Source: Arthrobacter sp. Bi26
GTDB taxonomy: Bacteria > Actinomycetota > Actinomycetes > Actinomycetales > Micrococcaceae
DNA: 64,000 bases
Assembly (NCBI RefSeq): GCF_918697925.1
Contig: NZ_CAKKMF010000020.1
Coordinates: 1 to 64,000, forward strand
Direction of reading: 5' to 3'
The translations under genes were made by a program, and so were the position numbers. Numbering within the stretch: position 1 is the first letter of the stretch; each line of letters starts with the position of its first letter. The notes beneath the pieces are model-generated. The model was not told the origin of the DNA. It saw only the letters and a list, made by a program, of their open reading frames with translations, and made no database searches. Below, piece after piece: positions 46,932 to 55,703 of this stretch.

Positions 46932-47075
46932 CGCCGGACATTTTTGCTGGGTCAACGCGGGGAGTTCCCGGGCGGGTCTGCAGATCGCTAGAACCGTCGC
47001 TGCTCGCTAGGATGGTAGCTGCGCCGAGGTGACATGAGGCGGAACTTGTTGCACCCAGCCAAAGGAACACCGCCC

Positions 47076-47897
47076 ATGTCACAGCCAGCCCTCACCGTCA
47101 CTGCCCCTGGACAGGCGGCCGGCCGCAGGCGCCGCCTGCTCGAAATCGCAGGCGCCGCCGCCATCGCCGCCACGTACATCTTCCTGGTGCTGACCCAGCC
47201 TGTGGACATTGCCAACGGCCCGGCCAGTTTCTCCGCACTCGTGGCCCTCGGCGGCTTCCTGCTCGGCGCGGTGCTGCTGATTGTGGCCGTCCTGCCCGTT
47301 CTCCCCACTTCCACCGTGGTCCTGATCCCGGTGGCGCTGGTCCTGAACGTGGTCCTCGGACAGCTGATGGGCAGCACTGGCCTGCCGTTCTACCTCGACG
47401 CGATCGGCACCGTCCTGATCGCCGTTCTCGCCGGCCCCGCGGCCGGTGCCGCGACGGGCGCGCTGAGCAGCATCGTCTGGTCCTTCTTCAACCCCACCGT
47501 GCTGCCCTTCGCCGCCGGTGCTGCGCTCATCGGTTTCCTGGCCGGCATGGCCGCCCGCGGCGGCCTGTTCCGCCGCTTCTACTTCGCCCCCATCGCCGGG
47601 TTCGTCACCGGCATCCTGGCCGGCGTCGTCTCCGCCCCGATCGCAGCCTTCGTCTTTGGCGGTACCTCGGGCCTGGGCACCGGGGCGATCGTCAGCGCCT
47701 TCCGGGCCATGGGGGACACCCTCCTGGCCGCCATCACCAAGCAGGCGCTGATTTCCGATCCCATGGACAAGGCGATCGTCTTCACGATCGCGGCGCTGCT
47801 CGCCTACGCCCTGCCCCGCCGCACCACCTTCCAGTTCCCTTTCGTGCGCCGCTACCGGGTGCTCGCCGGCAAGGCCCCGGCAGCGCCGGAGGCCTGA
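47076..47897 (+). CDS. ECF transporter substrate-binding (S) component
   Basis: A 273-residue membrane protein with about six to seven helices (AAAIAATYIFLVLTQPV; LVALGGFLLGAVLLIVAVL; VVLIPVALVLNVVLGQLM; YLDAIGTVLIAVLAGPAAGAATGALSSIVW; FAAGAALIGFLAGMAA; PIAGFVTGILAGVVSAPIAAFVF). The YLDAIGT...AGPAAGAATG segment recurs in ECF S proteins. The ATG at 47076 with AAAGGAA 8 nt upstream is used; an upstream ATG (47034) is less likely. It is followed by T and A components. The substrate is not readable from sequence, but the nucleoside hydrolase just upstream points to a nucleoside or base. Confidence 0.85.
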   Translation: MSQPALTVTAPGQAAGRRRRLLEIAGAAAIAATYIFLVLTQPVDIANGPASFSALVALGGFLLGAVLLIVAVLPVLPTSTVVLIPVALVLNVVLGQLMGSTGLPFYLDAIGTVLIAVLAGPAAGAATGALSSIVWSFFNPTVLPFAAGAALIGFLAGMAARGGLFRRFYFAPIAGFVTGILAGVVSAPIAAFVFGGTSGLGTGAIVSAFRAMGDTLLAAITKQALISDPMDKAIVFTIAALLAYALPRRTTFQFPFVRRYRVLAGKAPAAPEA

Positions 47898-47961
47898 GCC
47901 CTGTGACCACTGTGACCTCGTGACAGTGAGACCCTGACACCGTGCCTATGAGACCGTGCCT

Positions 47962-48720
47962 ATGAAACCGCGTCTCCACCCTTTCACCGCGCTGACCGCC
48001 GCCGCCAGTGCCGCCGTCGTCACGACGGCGGCTGCTTACTGGCCGCTGTCTGTCGCCATGGCCCTCGCCGCGGTGTTTCTCGCGGTGCGTCGCGGAGTTG
48101 CGGGCCGGGTCCTGCCTGCCGCGGCGGTGATCCTGACGCCCCTGTGCCTGTCCCTGCTGGTGCTGCACGGCCTGTTCTTCCCCGAAGGCCAGACCGTGCT
48201 GGCCCGCTGGGGCCCTGCCAGGGTCACGGCCGAGGGCCTGGGCTTCGCGCTGGAACTCGGAACGCGGACCACCGCCTGCGTCCTGGTTTTCCTGCTCTTT
48301 TCCTTCGCCGTGAGCGTTCCCGACCTTGTCTCAGCCCTCGCCGGGCGCGGGATCCCGCCGCAGTTCGGCTTTGTCCTGGCATCCACCCTCACCCTCCTGC
48401 CCGCCGTTGCCGTCCGCCTGGACCGGATCCGGCAGGCCCAGGAAACGCGCGGGATGGTGGTCCGGCGCGGCCTGCTGTCCCGCCTCGGCGCGCTCCGCCT
48501 GCAGATGGTGCCTCTGGTCCTGGCCTTGATCGACGACGCCGGCAGCCGCGCCCAGGCGCTCGACGCCCGCGGCTTCGGCAGCCCGGGACCCCGCACCAGT
48601 TACCGCGAAGTCGCCGACCCGCCCGGCCAGCGTCGCTTCCGGACTGCCGCACTGCTCTTCGCGACAGCCGCCGTCGCCGGACGGATTGTGGCCTCCTGGC
48701 CTGCCGGGGTGCCGTCGTGA
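47962..48720 (+). CDS. ecfT: ECF transporter transmembrane (T) component
   Basis: A 252-residue membrane protein of the CbiQ/EcfT family. It has N-terminal helices (HPFTALTAAASAAVVTTAAAYWPL; VAMALAAVFLAV) and the two Ala-Arg-Gly coupling motifs (AQETRGM and ALDARGFG) that contact the ATPases. The ATG at 47962 is used; GTG 47956 is possible. The start region lies in a 14-bp tandem duplication. A five-codon reading frame (47948) ends on the start codon. The stop overlaps the ATPase start. Confidence 0.9.
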   Translation: MKPRLHPFTALTAAASAAVVTTAAAYWPLSVAMALAAVFLAVRRGVAGRVLPAAAVILTPLCLSLLVLHGLFFPEGQTVLARWGPARVTAEGLGFALELGTRTTACVLVFLLFSFAVSVPDLVSALAGRGIPPQFGFVLASTLTLLPAVAVRLDRIRQAQETRGMVVRRGLLSRLGALRLQMVPLVLALIDDAGSRAQALDARGFGSPGPRTSYREVADPPGQRRFRTAALLFATAAVAGRIVASWPAGVPS

Positions 48721-50303
48721 CGGCCATCACTCGAACGGCGCTCCAGATCCGGATCGAGGCGTTCACGTTCCACGGCGAGGGCACCCCGGTGCTGAGCAGT
48801 GCGTCGGTCTCGGTCACGCCCGGCTCCCTGACCGCTGTCCTGGGCGGCTCCGGGAGCGGAAAATCCACGCTGGGCAAACTCATGGCCGGCTGGCTCCGGG
48901 CTGGTCACGCGGGAGCATTCCGCGGCAGCCTGGAGCTTGACGGCACCCTGCTGGAATTCCGCGGCGCCCCTGACGATCCCCGGATCAACCCCGCCGAATG
49001 GTCGCGCCGCGTGGCCTTCGTCCCGCAGGACCCCGCCGCGATGCTCTCCTCGGTTCGCGCCACAGTCGCCGAAGAGCTGGCCTTCGGCTTGGAAAACCGT
49101 GCGACGCCGCGGGACGACATGCTCCGCGCGGTGGGGCGGACGGCTGCGCGCATTGGGCTCTCGGACCTGCTGGACCGGGACCCGGCCACGCTCTCCGGGG
49201 GAGAGCTGCGCAGGCTCGCCGTGGGCTGCGCCGTCATCGCGGAGCCGGACATCCTCATTCTGGACGAGCCGCTGGCATCGCTGGATGCGGCCGGAGCCGC
49301 ACAGGTTGAGGATCTGGTCCGCAGCCTCCGGGGCACCGGGACCGGCGTCGTCCTGCTGAGCCAGGCGGCGGACCGCCTCGCCGGCGAGGCCACGCACTGG
49401 ACAGTTCTCGACGGCGGGACGGTCACCGCTGCGGGAACGCCGGCGCAGCTGTCCGGCTCGGCCGAGCTGGAGCGGGCCGGTGTGATTGGCGTGCGCGGCC
49501 CAGGCATTCTTGGCCCTCCCGTATCTGGTCCTGCTGTATCTGGTCCCGGCGTTCTGGGGCCCGGTGTTACCGCCGGAGCCCGCGGCCCCGGTCCGGTGCC
49601 TGTCGCTGCGCCCGGCCCCGGGCCGGCAGCGCTGGAATTGCACGGGGTTGGGTTCGGCTACGGCCAGGACCCGCGGCGGCCAGGCACCGCTACGCAGGCT
49701 CGGGTCCTCCGGGACGTGGACTTCGCCGTGCAGCGGGGCGAGATCATCGCCGTGACCGGGCCCAACGGCGCCGGCAAGTCGACACTGCTGCGTCACTTCA
49801 ACGGACTGCTCCGGCCCTCGGCCGGGGACGTGCGGGTCTGCGGGCGCAGTATTGCCGGCGTGCCGGTGGGAACCGTCGCGGCCTCCATAGGCCTGTTGTT
49901 CCAACACCCCCGGGACCAGCTGTTCGAACGGACCGTCCTGCGCGAAGCCGCGTTCGGACTCCGGCAGCTGTTCGGGAAAGCCGAAGCCGAGGGCAAGGCC
50001 CGGGCGGCGCTGGCGGCGGTGGGGCTGTCCGGTACCGGGGAGGTCCACCCGGCTGAACTGTCGGCCTCCCAGCAACGTCTGCTCGCCCTGGCCACGGTCC
50101 TGGCCCGTGAACCGGCAGTGTTGGCCCTGGACGAGCCCACCGTCGGGCTGGACCGGCACGGGCTCGAGGCGCTGCAGGCCGCCGTTGTCCGCGCCGCCGC
50201 GCGGGGCGCCGCGGTCGTCATGGTCACCCATGACCTGGCCTACGCGCGGATGAACGCGCACCGCGTCCTGGAACTCACGGACGGCCGGCTGAGCGAGATC
50301 TGA
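48717..50303 (+). CDS. ECF transporter ATPase with two fused ATP-binding domains (EcfA1-EcfA2 type)
   Basis: A 528-residue double ABC ATPase that powers the ECF transporter. Domain 1: GGSGSGKST (about 45), LSGGELRRLAVGCAV and ILILDEPLASLD. A Gly/Pro repeat linker follows (GPGILGPPVSGPAVSGPGVLGPGV, about 260-285). Domain 2: GPNGAGKST, LLFQHPRDQLFERTV, a variant signature LSASQQRLLALATV instead of LSGGQ, and LALDEPTVGLD. The GTG at 48717 overlaps the T-component stop (GTGA). The variant signature suggests unequal ATP sites. Confidence 0.92.
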   Translation: MTAITRTALQIRIEAFTFHGEGTPVLSSASVSVTPGSLTAVLGGSGSGKSTLGKLMAGWLRAGHAGAFRGSLELDGTLLEFRGAPDDPRINPAEWSRRVAFVPQDPAAMLSSVRATVAEELAFGLENRATPRDDMLRAVGRTAARIGLSDLLDRDPATLSGGELRRLAVGCAVIAEPDILILDEPLASLDAAGAAQVEDLVRSLRGTGTGVVLLSQAADRLAGEATHWTVLDGGTVTAAGTPAQLSGSAELERAGVIGVRGPGILGPPVSGPAVSGPGVLGPGVTAGARGPGPVPVAAPGPGPAALELHGVGFGYGQDPRRPGTATQARVLRDVDFAVQRGEIIAVTGPNGAGKSTLLRHFNGLLRPSAGDVRVCGRSIAGVPVGTVAASIGLLFQHPRDQLFERTVLREAAFGLRQLFGKAEAEGKARAALAAVGLSGTGEVHPAELSASQQRLLALATVLAREPAVLALDEPTVGLDRHGLEALQAAVVRAAARGAAVVMVTHDLAYARMNAHRVLELTDGRLSEI

Positions 50304-50476
50304 CTCCGGCGGGGTTTCTCCGCTACTCGCGTTCGAGGGAGCGATCGCTGCACACGCTCTCCACCAGATCCGCCAGCGCATCGATGCCTCGCTGGCACCC
50401 GGAAAATGATCGCCGTACCTGACAATCACGCGGCACAGGCACACGCAGCCTGAACACGCGCGGCACCAACGAAAGC

Positions 50477-50514
50477 GGCGCCGCCGCCCGGACCAAAGTC
50501 CAGGCAGCGGCGCC
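50477..50514 (-). terminator. Terminator after fadB
   Basis: GGCGCCGC (50477-50484) and GCGGCGCC (50507-50514) with an inner GGAC/GTCC stem lie 49 bp past the fadB stop. The rest of the 259-bp gap to the ECF ATPase gene holds no gene. Confidence 0.65.
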
Positions 50515-50562
50515 ATAAGGCAGGGCCGGTTCAGGCTGGCGCCTGACCGCCGAACGCCGGAG

Positions 50563-52740
50563 TTAGGCTGGTTCGGACGCCACGCCCGGCGCCAGGAATT
50601 TCTTCCCGTTGACCCGCTCCGAGGCGCCCACCCGGTCCAGGTACGGCGTAATGCCGCCCAGGAACATCGGCCAGCCCGCGCCAAGGATCATGCAGAGGTC
50701 GATGTCCTCGGGGCCGGCCACGACGCCCTCCTCGAGCATGAGTCCGATTTCCTCAGCCAGCGCGTCCTGCGTCCGGCGCAGCACTTCCTCGCCGGTGGAC
50801 GGTGCGCTGCCAAAGGACATCAGCGCCAGGGTCTCGGCCGGGATGAATGGCTTGCCGTCCGGGCCCGGCACCGGCGCCCCATTCTGCACGGCCCAAATGG
50901 ACGTCACACCGTTGTCGATCAGCGCCTGCAGGTTCCTCGAAACCCTGAAGCGGTCCCCGAACGCCGCGTGCAGCGATTCCTGGACGTGCTGGGCCACGGG
51001 CAGGCCCACCATGGCACCGAGCACAAAGGGAGTCATGGGCAAGCCCATCGGCCGCAGCGCGTTATCCGCCACTTCGGCCGGCGTGCCTTCGTCGAAGGCC
51101 GCGGTGACTTCGCCCATGAGGCGCAGCAGGACGCGGTTGACCACGAACGCCGGGGCGTCCAAGACCCGCACGGCGGACTTCTTGAGGCCCTTGGCGAGCT
51201 CGAACGCGGTGGCCAGCACGGCGTCGTCGGTCTTCGGTGCGCGCACGATCTCCAGCAGCGGCATCACGGCCACCGGGTTGAAGAAGTGGAAGCCCACCAG
51301 GCGCTCCGGGTGCTCCAGATCTTCCGCCATCGCGGTGACGGACAGCGAGGACGTGTTCGTGGCGAGGATGCACTTGGCCGAGACGATCGCCTCGACTTCC
51401 TTGAAGACCTGCTTCTTGATGTTGAGTTCCTCGAAGACGGCCTCAATGACGAAGTCGGCGTCGGCAAAGGCCTCCTTGGAAACGGATCCCGTGACGAGCG
51501 CGCGGGTGCGGTTGGCGGCGTCGGGGCTGATCCGGCCCTTCGCAAGGAGCTTGTCCACCTCGGCGTGGACGTAGCCCACGCCCTTGTCCACGCGGGCCTG
51601 GTCAATGTCCGTCAGTACAACCGGAACCTTGAGCTGGCGGGCGAAGAGCAGTGCCAGCTGGCTCGCCATCAGTCCGGCGCCCACGACGCCGATCTTCGTG
51701 ACCGGGCGTGCGAGCTTGCGGTCCGGGGCGCCGGCGGGACGCTTGGAGCGGCGCTGCACGAGGTCCAGGAAGGCGTAGACGGTGGAGCGGAACTCGTCAG
51801 TCTGCATGAGGTCCGCCAGTGTCTCGCATTCGAGCCCGGCGGATTGCGCCTGGGTCAGGGTGCGGTTGGCTTCCATGACGTCCAGGACCTTGGCCGGCGC
51901 CGGTGAGGCGTTGGAGGTCTTGGCCTCCACGAAGGCCCGGCCCTTGGCGACGGCGGCCGACCAGCGTGCGGCGACCTCTGGGGCGGACGGGTCCACGGCG
52001 TTCGCCCGCTCCGGCGCCACGGCGCCGGCAATGACTTTCGCGGCCCACGCGAGGGACTGTTCCACGAAGTCAGCCGGTTCAAACATCGCGTCCGCCATGC
52101 CGAGCTGGTAGGCCTGCGGCCCGGTGAGGGTGCGGTTGTTGGTCAGCGGGTTTTCGATCATGACCTTGAGGGCGTTCTCCGGCCCGATCAGCCTCGGCAG
52201 GATGTAGACCCCGCCCCAGCCCGGGATGAGTCCGATGAACGCCTCGGGAAGGGCCAGCGCTCCGGCGCCGGTGGAGACTGTGCGGTAGGTGGACTGGAGT
52301 GCGATCTCCAGGCCGCCGCCCAGGGCAATGCCGTTGATGAACGCGAAGCTCGGCACGCCCAGGGTGGCCAGGGTGGAGTAGACGTCGTGGCCGAGCTGGG
52401 CCATCCACTTGCCTTGCTCGCGTCCGCTGACCGACTTGACCGTTGACAGGTCTGCGCCGGCCACGAGGAAGTACGGCTTGCCGGTGACGCCGACGCCGGC
52501 AATCTCGCCGCGGGCGGCGCGTTCCTTCAGCCCCTCGAGCACCGTGCCGAGCTCGATCAGGGTGTTGGGTCCGAGGGTGGTGGGCTTGGAGTGGTCCAGG
52601 CCGTTGTCGAGGGTGACCAGTGCGAAGGTGCCGGGGCTTGTGCCGTCGACGGGAGGCAGTTCGATGTCCTGGACATAGGAGTGGGTGACCGTCTCGTTCG
52701 GGAAGAGGTCGGCAAGCTTGCGGAAATCAGCGGCGCTCAT
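50563..52740 (-). CDS. fadB: Fatty acid oxidation multifunctional protein: enoyl-CoA hydratase / 3-hydroxyacyl-CoA dehydrogenase
   Basis: Alpha subunit of the beta-oxidation complex, 725 residues. N-terminal crotonase domain: VAGADLSTVKSV, oxyanion loop NGIALGGGLEIAL and catalytic Glu in LPEAFIGLIPGWGG. A linker follows, then the NAD-binding domain (KIGVVGAGLMASQLALLFAR, ATNTSSLSVTAMAEDLEHPERLVGFHFFNPV) and the C-terminal dehydrogenase domains. The ATG at 52740 has GGAG 7 nt upstream and overlaps the thiolase stop (ATGA). The same frame stays open far upstream inside the thiolase gene, but that extension is a shadow. Confidence 0.95.
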   Translation of the reverse strand: MSAADFRKLADLFPNETVTHSYVQDIELPPVDGTSPGTFALVTLDNGLDHSKPTTLGPNTLIELGTVLEGLKERAARGEIAGVGVTGKPYFLVAGADLSTVKSVSGREQGKWMAQLGHDVYSTLATLGVPSFAFINGIALGGGLEIALQSTYRTVSTGAGALALPEAFIGLIPGWGGVYILPRLIGPENALKVMIENPLTNNRTLTGPQAYQLGMADAMFEPADFVEQSLAWAAKVIAGAVAPERANAVDPSAPEVAARWSAAVAKGRAFVEAKTSNASPAPAKVLDVMEANRTLTQAQSAGLECETLADLMQTDEFRSTVYAFLDLVQRRSKRPAGAPDRKLARPVTKIGVVGAGLMASQLALLFARQLKVPVVLTDIDQARVDKGVGYVHAEVDKLLAKGRISPDAANRTRALVTGSVSKEAFADADFVIEAVFEELNIKKQVFKEVEAIVSAKCILATNTSSLSVTAMAEDLEHPERLVGFHFFNPVAVMPLLEIVRAPKTDDAVLATAFELAKGLKKSAVRVLDAPAFVVNRVLLRLMGEVTAAFDEGTPAEVADNALRPMGLPMTPFVLGAMVGLPVAQHVQESLHAAFGDRFRVSRNLQALIDNGVTSIWAVQNGAPVPGPDGKPFIPAETLALMSFGSAPSTGEEVLRRTQDALAEEIGLMLEEGVVAGPEDIDLCMILGAGWPMFLGGITPYLDRVGASERVNGKKFLAPGVASEPA

Positions 52741-54134
52741 GCTGTGGCTCCAGTCTCGGTGGTCGTAGTCTCTGCCTGATCTGCTTCGGTGCTGTGTGTT
52801 TCGGTGCTGTGGGCGTCGGTGCCGTAGTCCGCGTGATGCGGGTTCTCCCAGATGATGGTGGCGCCCATGCCCAGGCCGATGCACATCGTGGTCATGCCAA
52901 AGCGGACCGAGGGGTCCTCCTCGAACTGCCGGGCCAGTTGGTTCATCAGCCTGACCCCCGAGGACGCCAGCGGGTGCCCGACGGCGATCGCGCCGCCGTA
53001 GCGGTTGACGCGGGGGTCGTTGTCGGCGATCCCGAAGTGGTCCAGGAAGCTGAGGACCTGGACGGCGAAGGCCTCGTTGATTTCGAAGAGGCCGATGTCC
53101 CCGATGCCGAGTCCGGCGTTCTTGAGGGCCTTTTCGGTCGCCGGGACCGGGCCGATGCCCATGACCTCGGGTTCCACGCCGGCGAAAGCGTAGGCGACCA
53201 GGCGCATCCTGACCGGCAGCCCGAGTTCCTCGGCGGCATCGGCGGAGGCCAGCAGGGCCGCCGTTGCGCCATCGTTCAGGCCCGCGGCGTTGCCCGCCGT
53301 GACCCGGCCGTGGGCGCGGAACGGGGTCTTGAGGGCCGCCAGGTCCTGCAGTGAGGTTCCGGGGCGCGGGGGTTCGTCCACGGTGTTGACGGTCCAGCCC
53401 CTGCCCGGCTTCATCGTGGCGACGGGCACGAGGTCGGGCTGGATCTGGCCGCTGGCGTAGGCGGCGGCGAGCTTGTCCTGCGAGGCGACGGCGTAGGCGT
53501 CCGTGCGGTCCTTGGTGATGGCCGGGAAGCGGTCGTGCAGGTTCTCGGCCGTGTTGCCCATGTTGAGGGCGGCGGGGTCCACGATCCGTTCGGACATGAA
53601 GCGCGGGTTGGGGTCCGCGCCGACGCCCATCGGGTGGTTGCCCATGTGTTCGACGCCTCCGGCGATGACGACGTCGTACGCGCCGAAGCCGATGCCGCTC
53701 GCCGTCGTGGTTACCGCCGTCAGGGCGCCGGCGCACATGCGGTCGATCGCGAAGCCGGGCACGGTCCGGGGGAGTCCGGCCAGCAGCGCGGCGGTGCGGC
53801 CGATGGTCAGGCCCTGGTCGCCGGTCTGGGTGGTGGCGGCGATCGCGACTTCGTCGATCCGGTCCGCAGGTAGAGAGGGGTTGCGGCGCATCAGTTCGCG
53901 GATGCACTTGACCACAAGGTCATCGGCGCGGGTGCCGGCGTAGATGCCTTTTTCGCCCGCGCGGCCGAAGGGGGTGCGGACGCCGTCGACAAAGACGATA
54001 TCGCGGACGGCGCGGGGACCTGCGGTGCGCGGACGTGCGGCGCGCGGACTCGCGCCGCTGTTTGTTCCGCTGCTGTTTTGTCCGCTTTTGTTTGTTCCGC
54101 TGCCGGGGGTTCCACTGCTGTGGGCTTGGCTCAC
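52737..54134 (-). CDS. fadA: Acetyl-CoA C-acyltransferase (beta-ketothiolase)
   Basis: Thiolytic last step of beta-oxidation, partner of FadB. The 465-residue protein has the nucleophile C134 in DRMCAGALTA, GGVEHMGNHPMG, NEAFAVQ, the His in GHPLASSGVRLMNQL and the second Cys in TMCIGLGMGA. Two additions are unusual: a 44-residue Gly/Ser/Asn-rich N-terminal extension, and a Thr/Glu-rich tail of about 25 residues. The GTG start at 54134 has GAGGAGT 6-7 nt upstream. A 22-bp palindrome 90 bp upstream is a probable operator. Confidence 0.95.
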   Translation of the reverse strand: MSQAHSSGTPGSGTNKSGQNSSGTNSGASPRAARPRTAGPRAVRDIVFVDGVRTPFGRAGEKGIYAGTRADDLVVKCIRELMRRNPSLPADRIDEVAIAATTQTGDQGLTIGRTAALLAGLPRTVPGFAIDRMCAGALTAVTTTASGIGFGAYDVVIAGGVEHMGNHPMGVGADPNPRFMSERIVDPAALNMGNTAENLHDRFPAITKDRTDAYAVASQDKLAAAYASGQIQPDLVPVATMKPGRGWTVNTVDEPPRPGTSLQDLAALKTPFRAHGRVTAGNAAGLNDGATAALLASADAAEELGLPVRMRLVAYAFAGVEPEVMGIGPVPATEKALKNAGLGIGDIGLFEINEAFAVQVLSFLDHFGIADNDPRVNRYGGAIAVGHPLASSGVRLMNQLARQFEEDPSVRFGMTTMCIGLGMGATIIWENPHHADYGTDAHSTETHSTEADQAETTTTETGATA

Positions 54135-54223
54135 GTGTTACTCCTCATTGAGACATGGTTGCCGGAACCCCGCCGGTGGCCGGGCTTGCCACGGGCGGGA
54201 GGGATCCGAACGACATCATGAAT

Positions 54224-54245
54224 TATGTTACTCGTCAGTAACATA
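54224..54245. promoter_or_regulatory. Palindromic operator candidate upstream of fadAB
   Basis: TATGTTACT-CGTC-AGTAACATA, perfect 9-bp arms, in the 149-bp gap between the RNase D stop and the fadA start. Its AT-rich arms stand out against the background. It has the form of a TetR-family acyl-CoA-responsive operator, but no regulator gene is adjacent. Confidence 0.65.
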
Positions 54246-54283
54246 GCTGGCAAGGAGGAGGGGTGCCGCCCCGGGAGGATCTG

Positions 54284-55642
54284 CTAGAGCGTGGAAGCCG
54301 ATGGCGCCTCTGCGGGGGCCTTGGGCTCCTTCACGGGCAACGGCTCGGGGTGCAGGAAGGCCTCGGCAATGAGCGGGGCAGTAATTTCGATCTGCCACTG
54401 GCGCGCCCCGAGGTTCGCCAGTTCCTCGGCGACGCCTTCCTCGCTGAGCTCTGCCGGCGGACGCCACGCGACCCGCCGAAGATAGTCCGGAGTCAGCAGG
54501 TTTTCCACCGGCAGGTTCAGCTCCTCGGCCCTGGCCTGGAGTTTCGGACGTGCGGTGGCAAGCCTGGCGGCCGCCTCCGGGTCCCGGTCTGCCCAGACGC
54601 GCGGGGGTGGGGGAGCGTTGGTGGGCAGGTGCAGCGGCGGCAGGTCTTCCAGGGCCCTGGCAATGCCGATGCAGCGCAGCCAGCGGGGCGCCTCGCGCTG
54701 GGCGGCGCGGCCGTGGAACCCCTTGGTGCCCAGAAGCTGGGGAACCGTGGAGGGCATCGCCTTCGCGGCAGCGACGAGGGCGGAGTCAGGGATCAGTCGG
54801 CCTGGGGCGACGTCGCGCTTCTGGGCCAGGGAATCGCGTTCCAGCCACAGCTCCCGGACTGCGGCCAGCTGGCGGCGGTCCCGGATCTGGTGCAGTCCGG
54901 ACGTCTTGCGCCACGGATCAACGCGTGGCGGGGCCTGTCCGGCCTCGAGGATGGCGGCGAATTCCTGCTCGGCGTATTCCAGCTTTTCGTCCGCGACGAG
55001 GAGTTCGATCAGTTCCTCGCGAAGCTCGGTCAGGACTTCGACGTCGAGGGCCGCATAGCGCAGCCACGGTTCCGGCAGCGGGCGGGTGGACCAGTCGGCG
55101 GCGGAATGTTCCTTCGCCAGGCCGAAGCCCAGGAGCTGTTCAATGACGGCGGCGAGGCCCACCCGGGGCAGCCCGGCCAGGCGCGCGGCGAGCTCGGTGT
55201 CGAAGAGCTTGTCCGGCCACATCCCGAGTTCGGACAAGCAGGGCAGATCCTGGCTGGCGGCGTGGAGGATCCATTCGACGCCGCGCAATGCGTCATTGAC
55301 GATGCTCAGGTCCCCGAAGGGCTCTGGATCGATCAGCCAGGTCCCGGAGCCTTCGCGCCGGATCTGGACCAGGAAGGCGCGCTGGCCGTAGCGGAAGCCT
55401 GAGGCCCGCTCCGCGTCCACGCCCGCAGGGCCGTGGCCGGCGGCGAGGGCCGCGGCGCAGCGTTCGAGTCCGGACTGGGTTTCAATGACCAGCGGCACGC
55501 CATCGCGGGGAACGTCGAGGTCGATCACTTCAGGGACCAGGCTGTCGAAGCCTTCCACGGTGATGTGGGCTGTGGTGTCAGCAGCCTCGGCCGTATTGCG
55601 AATGGCGGCGGCCGTGCTGATTTCCGGATTCTGAGGGGTCAT
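54284..55642 (-). CDS. rnd: Ribonuclease D-like 3'-5' exonuclease with HRDC domain
   Basis: A 452-residue DEDDy exonuclease: Asp and Glu in GVDAERASGFRYGQRAFLVQI, LHAASQDLPCLSELG, and the Tyr-Asp motif LRYAALDVEVLTELREEL. An HRDC region follows (LWLERDSLAQKRDVAPGRLIPDSALVAAA). In E. coli, RNase D trims tRNA 3' ends; the actinobacterial role is assumed similar. It is downstream of a DUF3000 gene on the same strand (61-bp gap), a conserved pair in Actinobacteria. Confidence 0.92.
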   Translation of the reverse strand: MTPQNPEISTAAAIRNTAEAADTTAHITVEGFDSLVPEVIDLDVPRDGVPLVIETQSGLERCAAALAAGHGPAGVDAERASGFRYGQRAFLVQIRREGSGTWLIDPEPFGDLSIVNDALRGVEWILHAASQDLPCLSELGMWPDKLFDTELAARLAGLPRVGLAAVIEQLLGFGLAKEHSAADWSTRPLPEPWLRYAALDVEVLTELREELIELLVADEKLEYAEQEFAAILEAGQAPPRVDPWRKTSGLHQIRDRRQLAAVRELWLERDSLAQKRDVAPGRLIPDSALVAAAKAMPSTVPQLLGTKGFHGRAAQREAPRWLRCIGIARALEDLPPLHLPTNAPPPPRVWADRDPEAAARLATARPKLQARAEELNLPVENLLTPDYLRRVAWRPPAELSEEGVAEELANLGARQWQIEITAPLIAEAFLHPEPLPVKEPKAPAEAPSASTL

Positions 55643-55703
55643 GGTCTCTACAGTTTACCGACAACATGGCGTCTAAGGCCGTGACCGTGGCCGAACAAGC
55701 GCC

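Noticed and set aside
46932-47075. Riboswitch before the ECF S component
   Set aside because: No TPP, purine, preQ1, cobalamin or FMN core motif could be recognised in the 144-bp gap.
50563-53907. 1114-codon frame that would extend FadB into the thiolase gene
   Set aside because: The first 389 codons are an Arg/Pro-rich reading of the thiolase gene in another frame; FadB starts at 52740 with a ribosome-binding site and an ATGA overlap.
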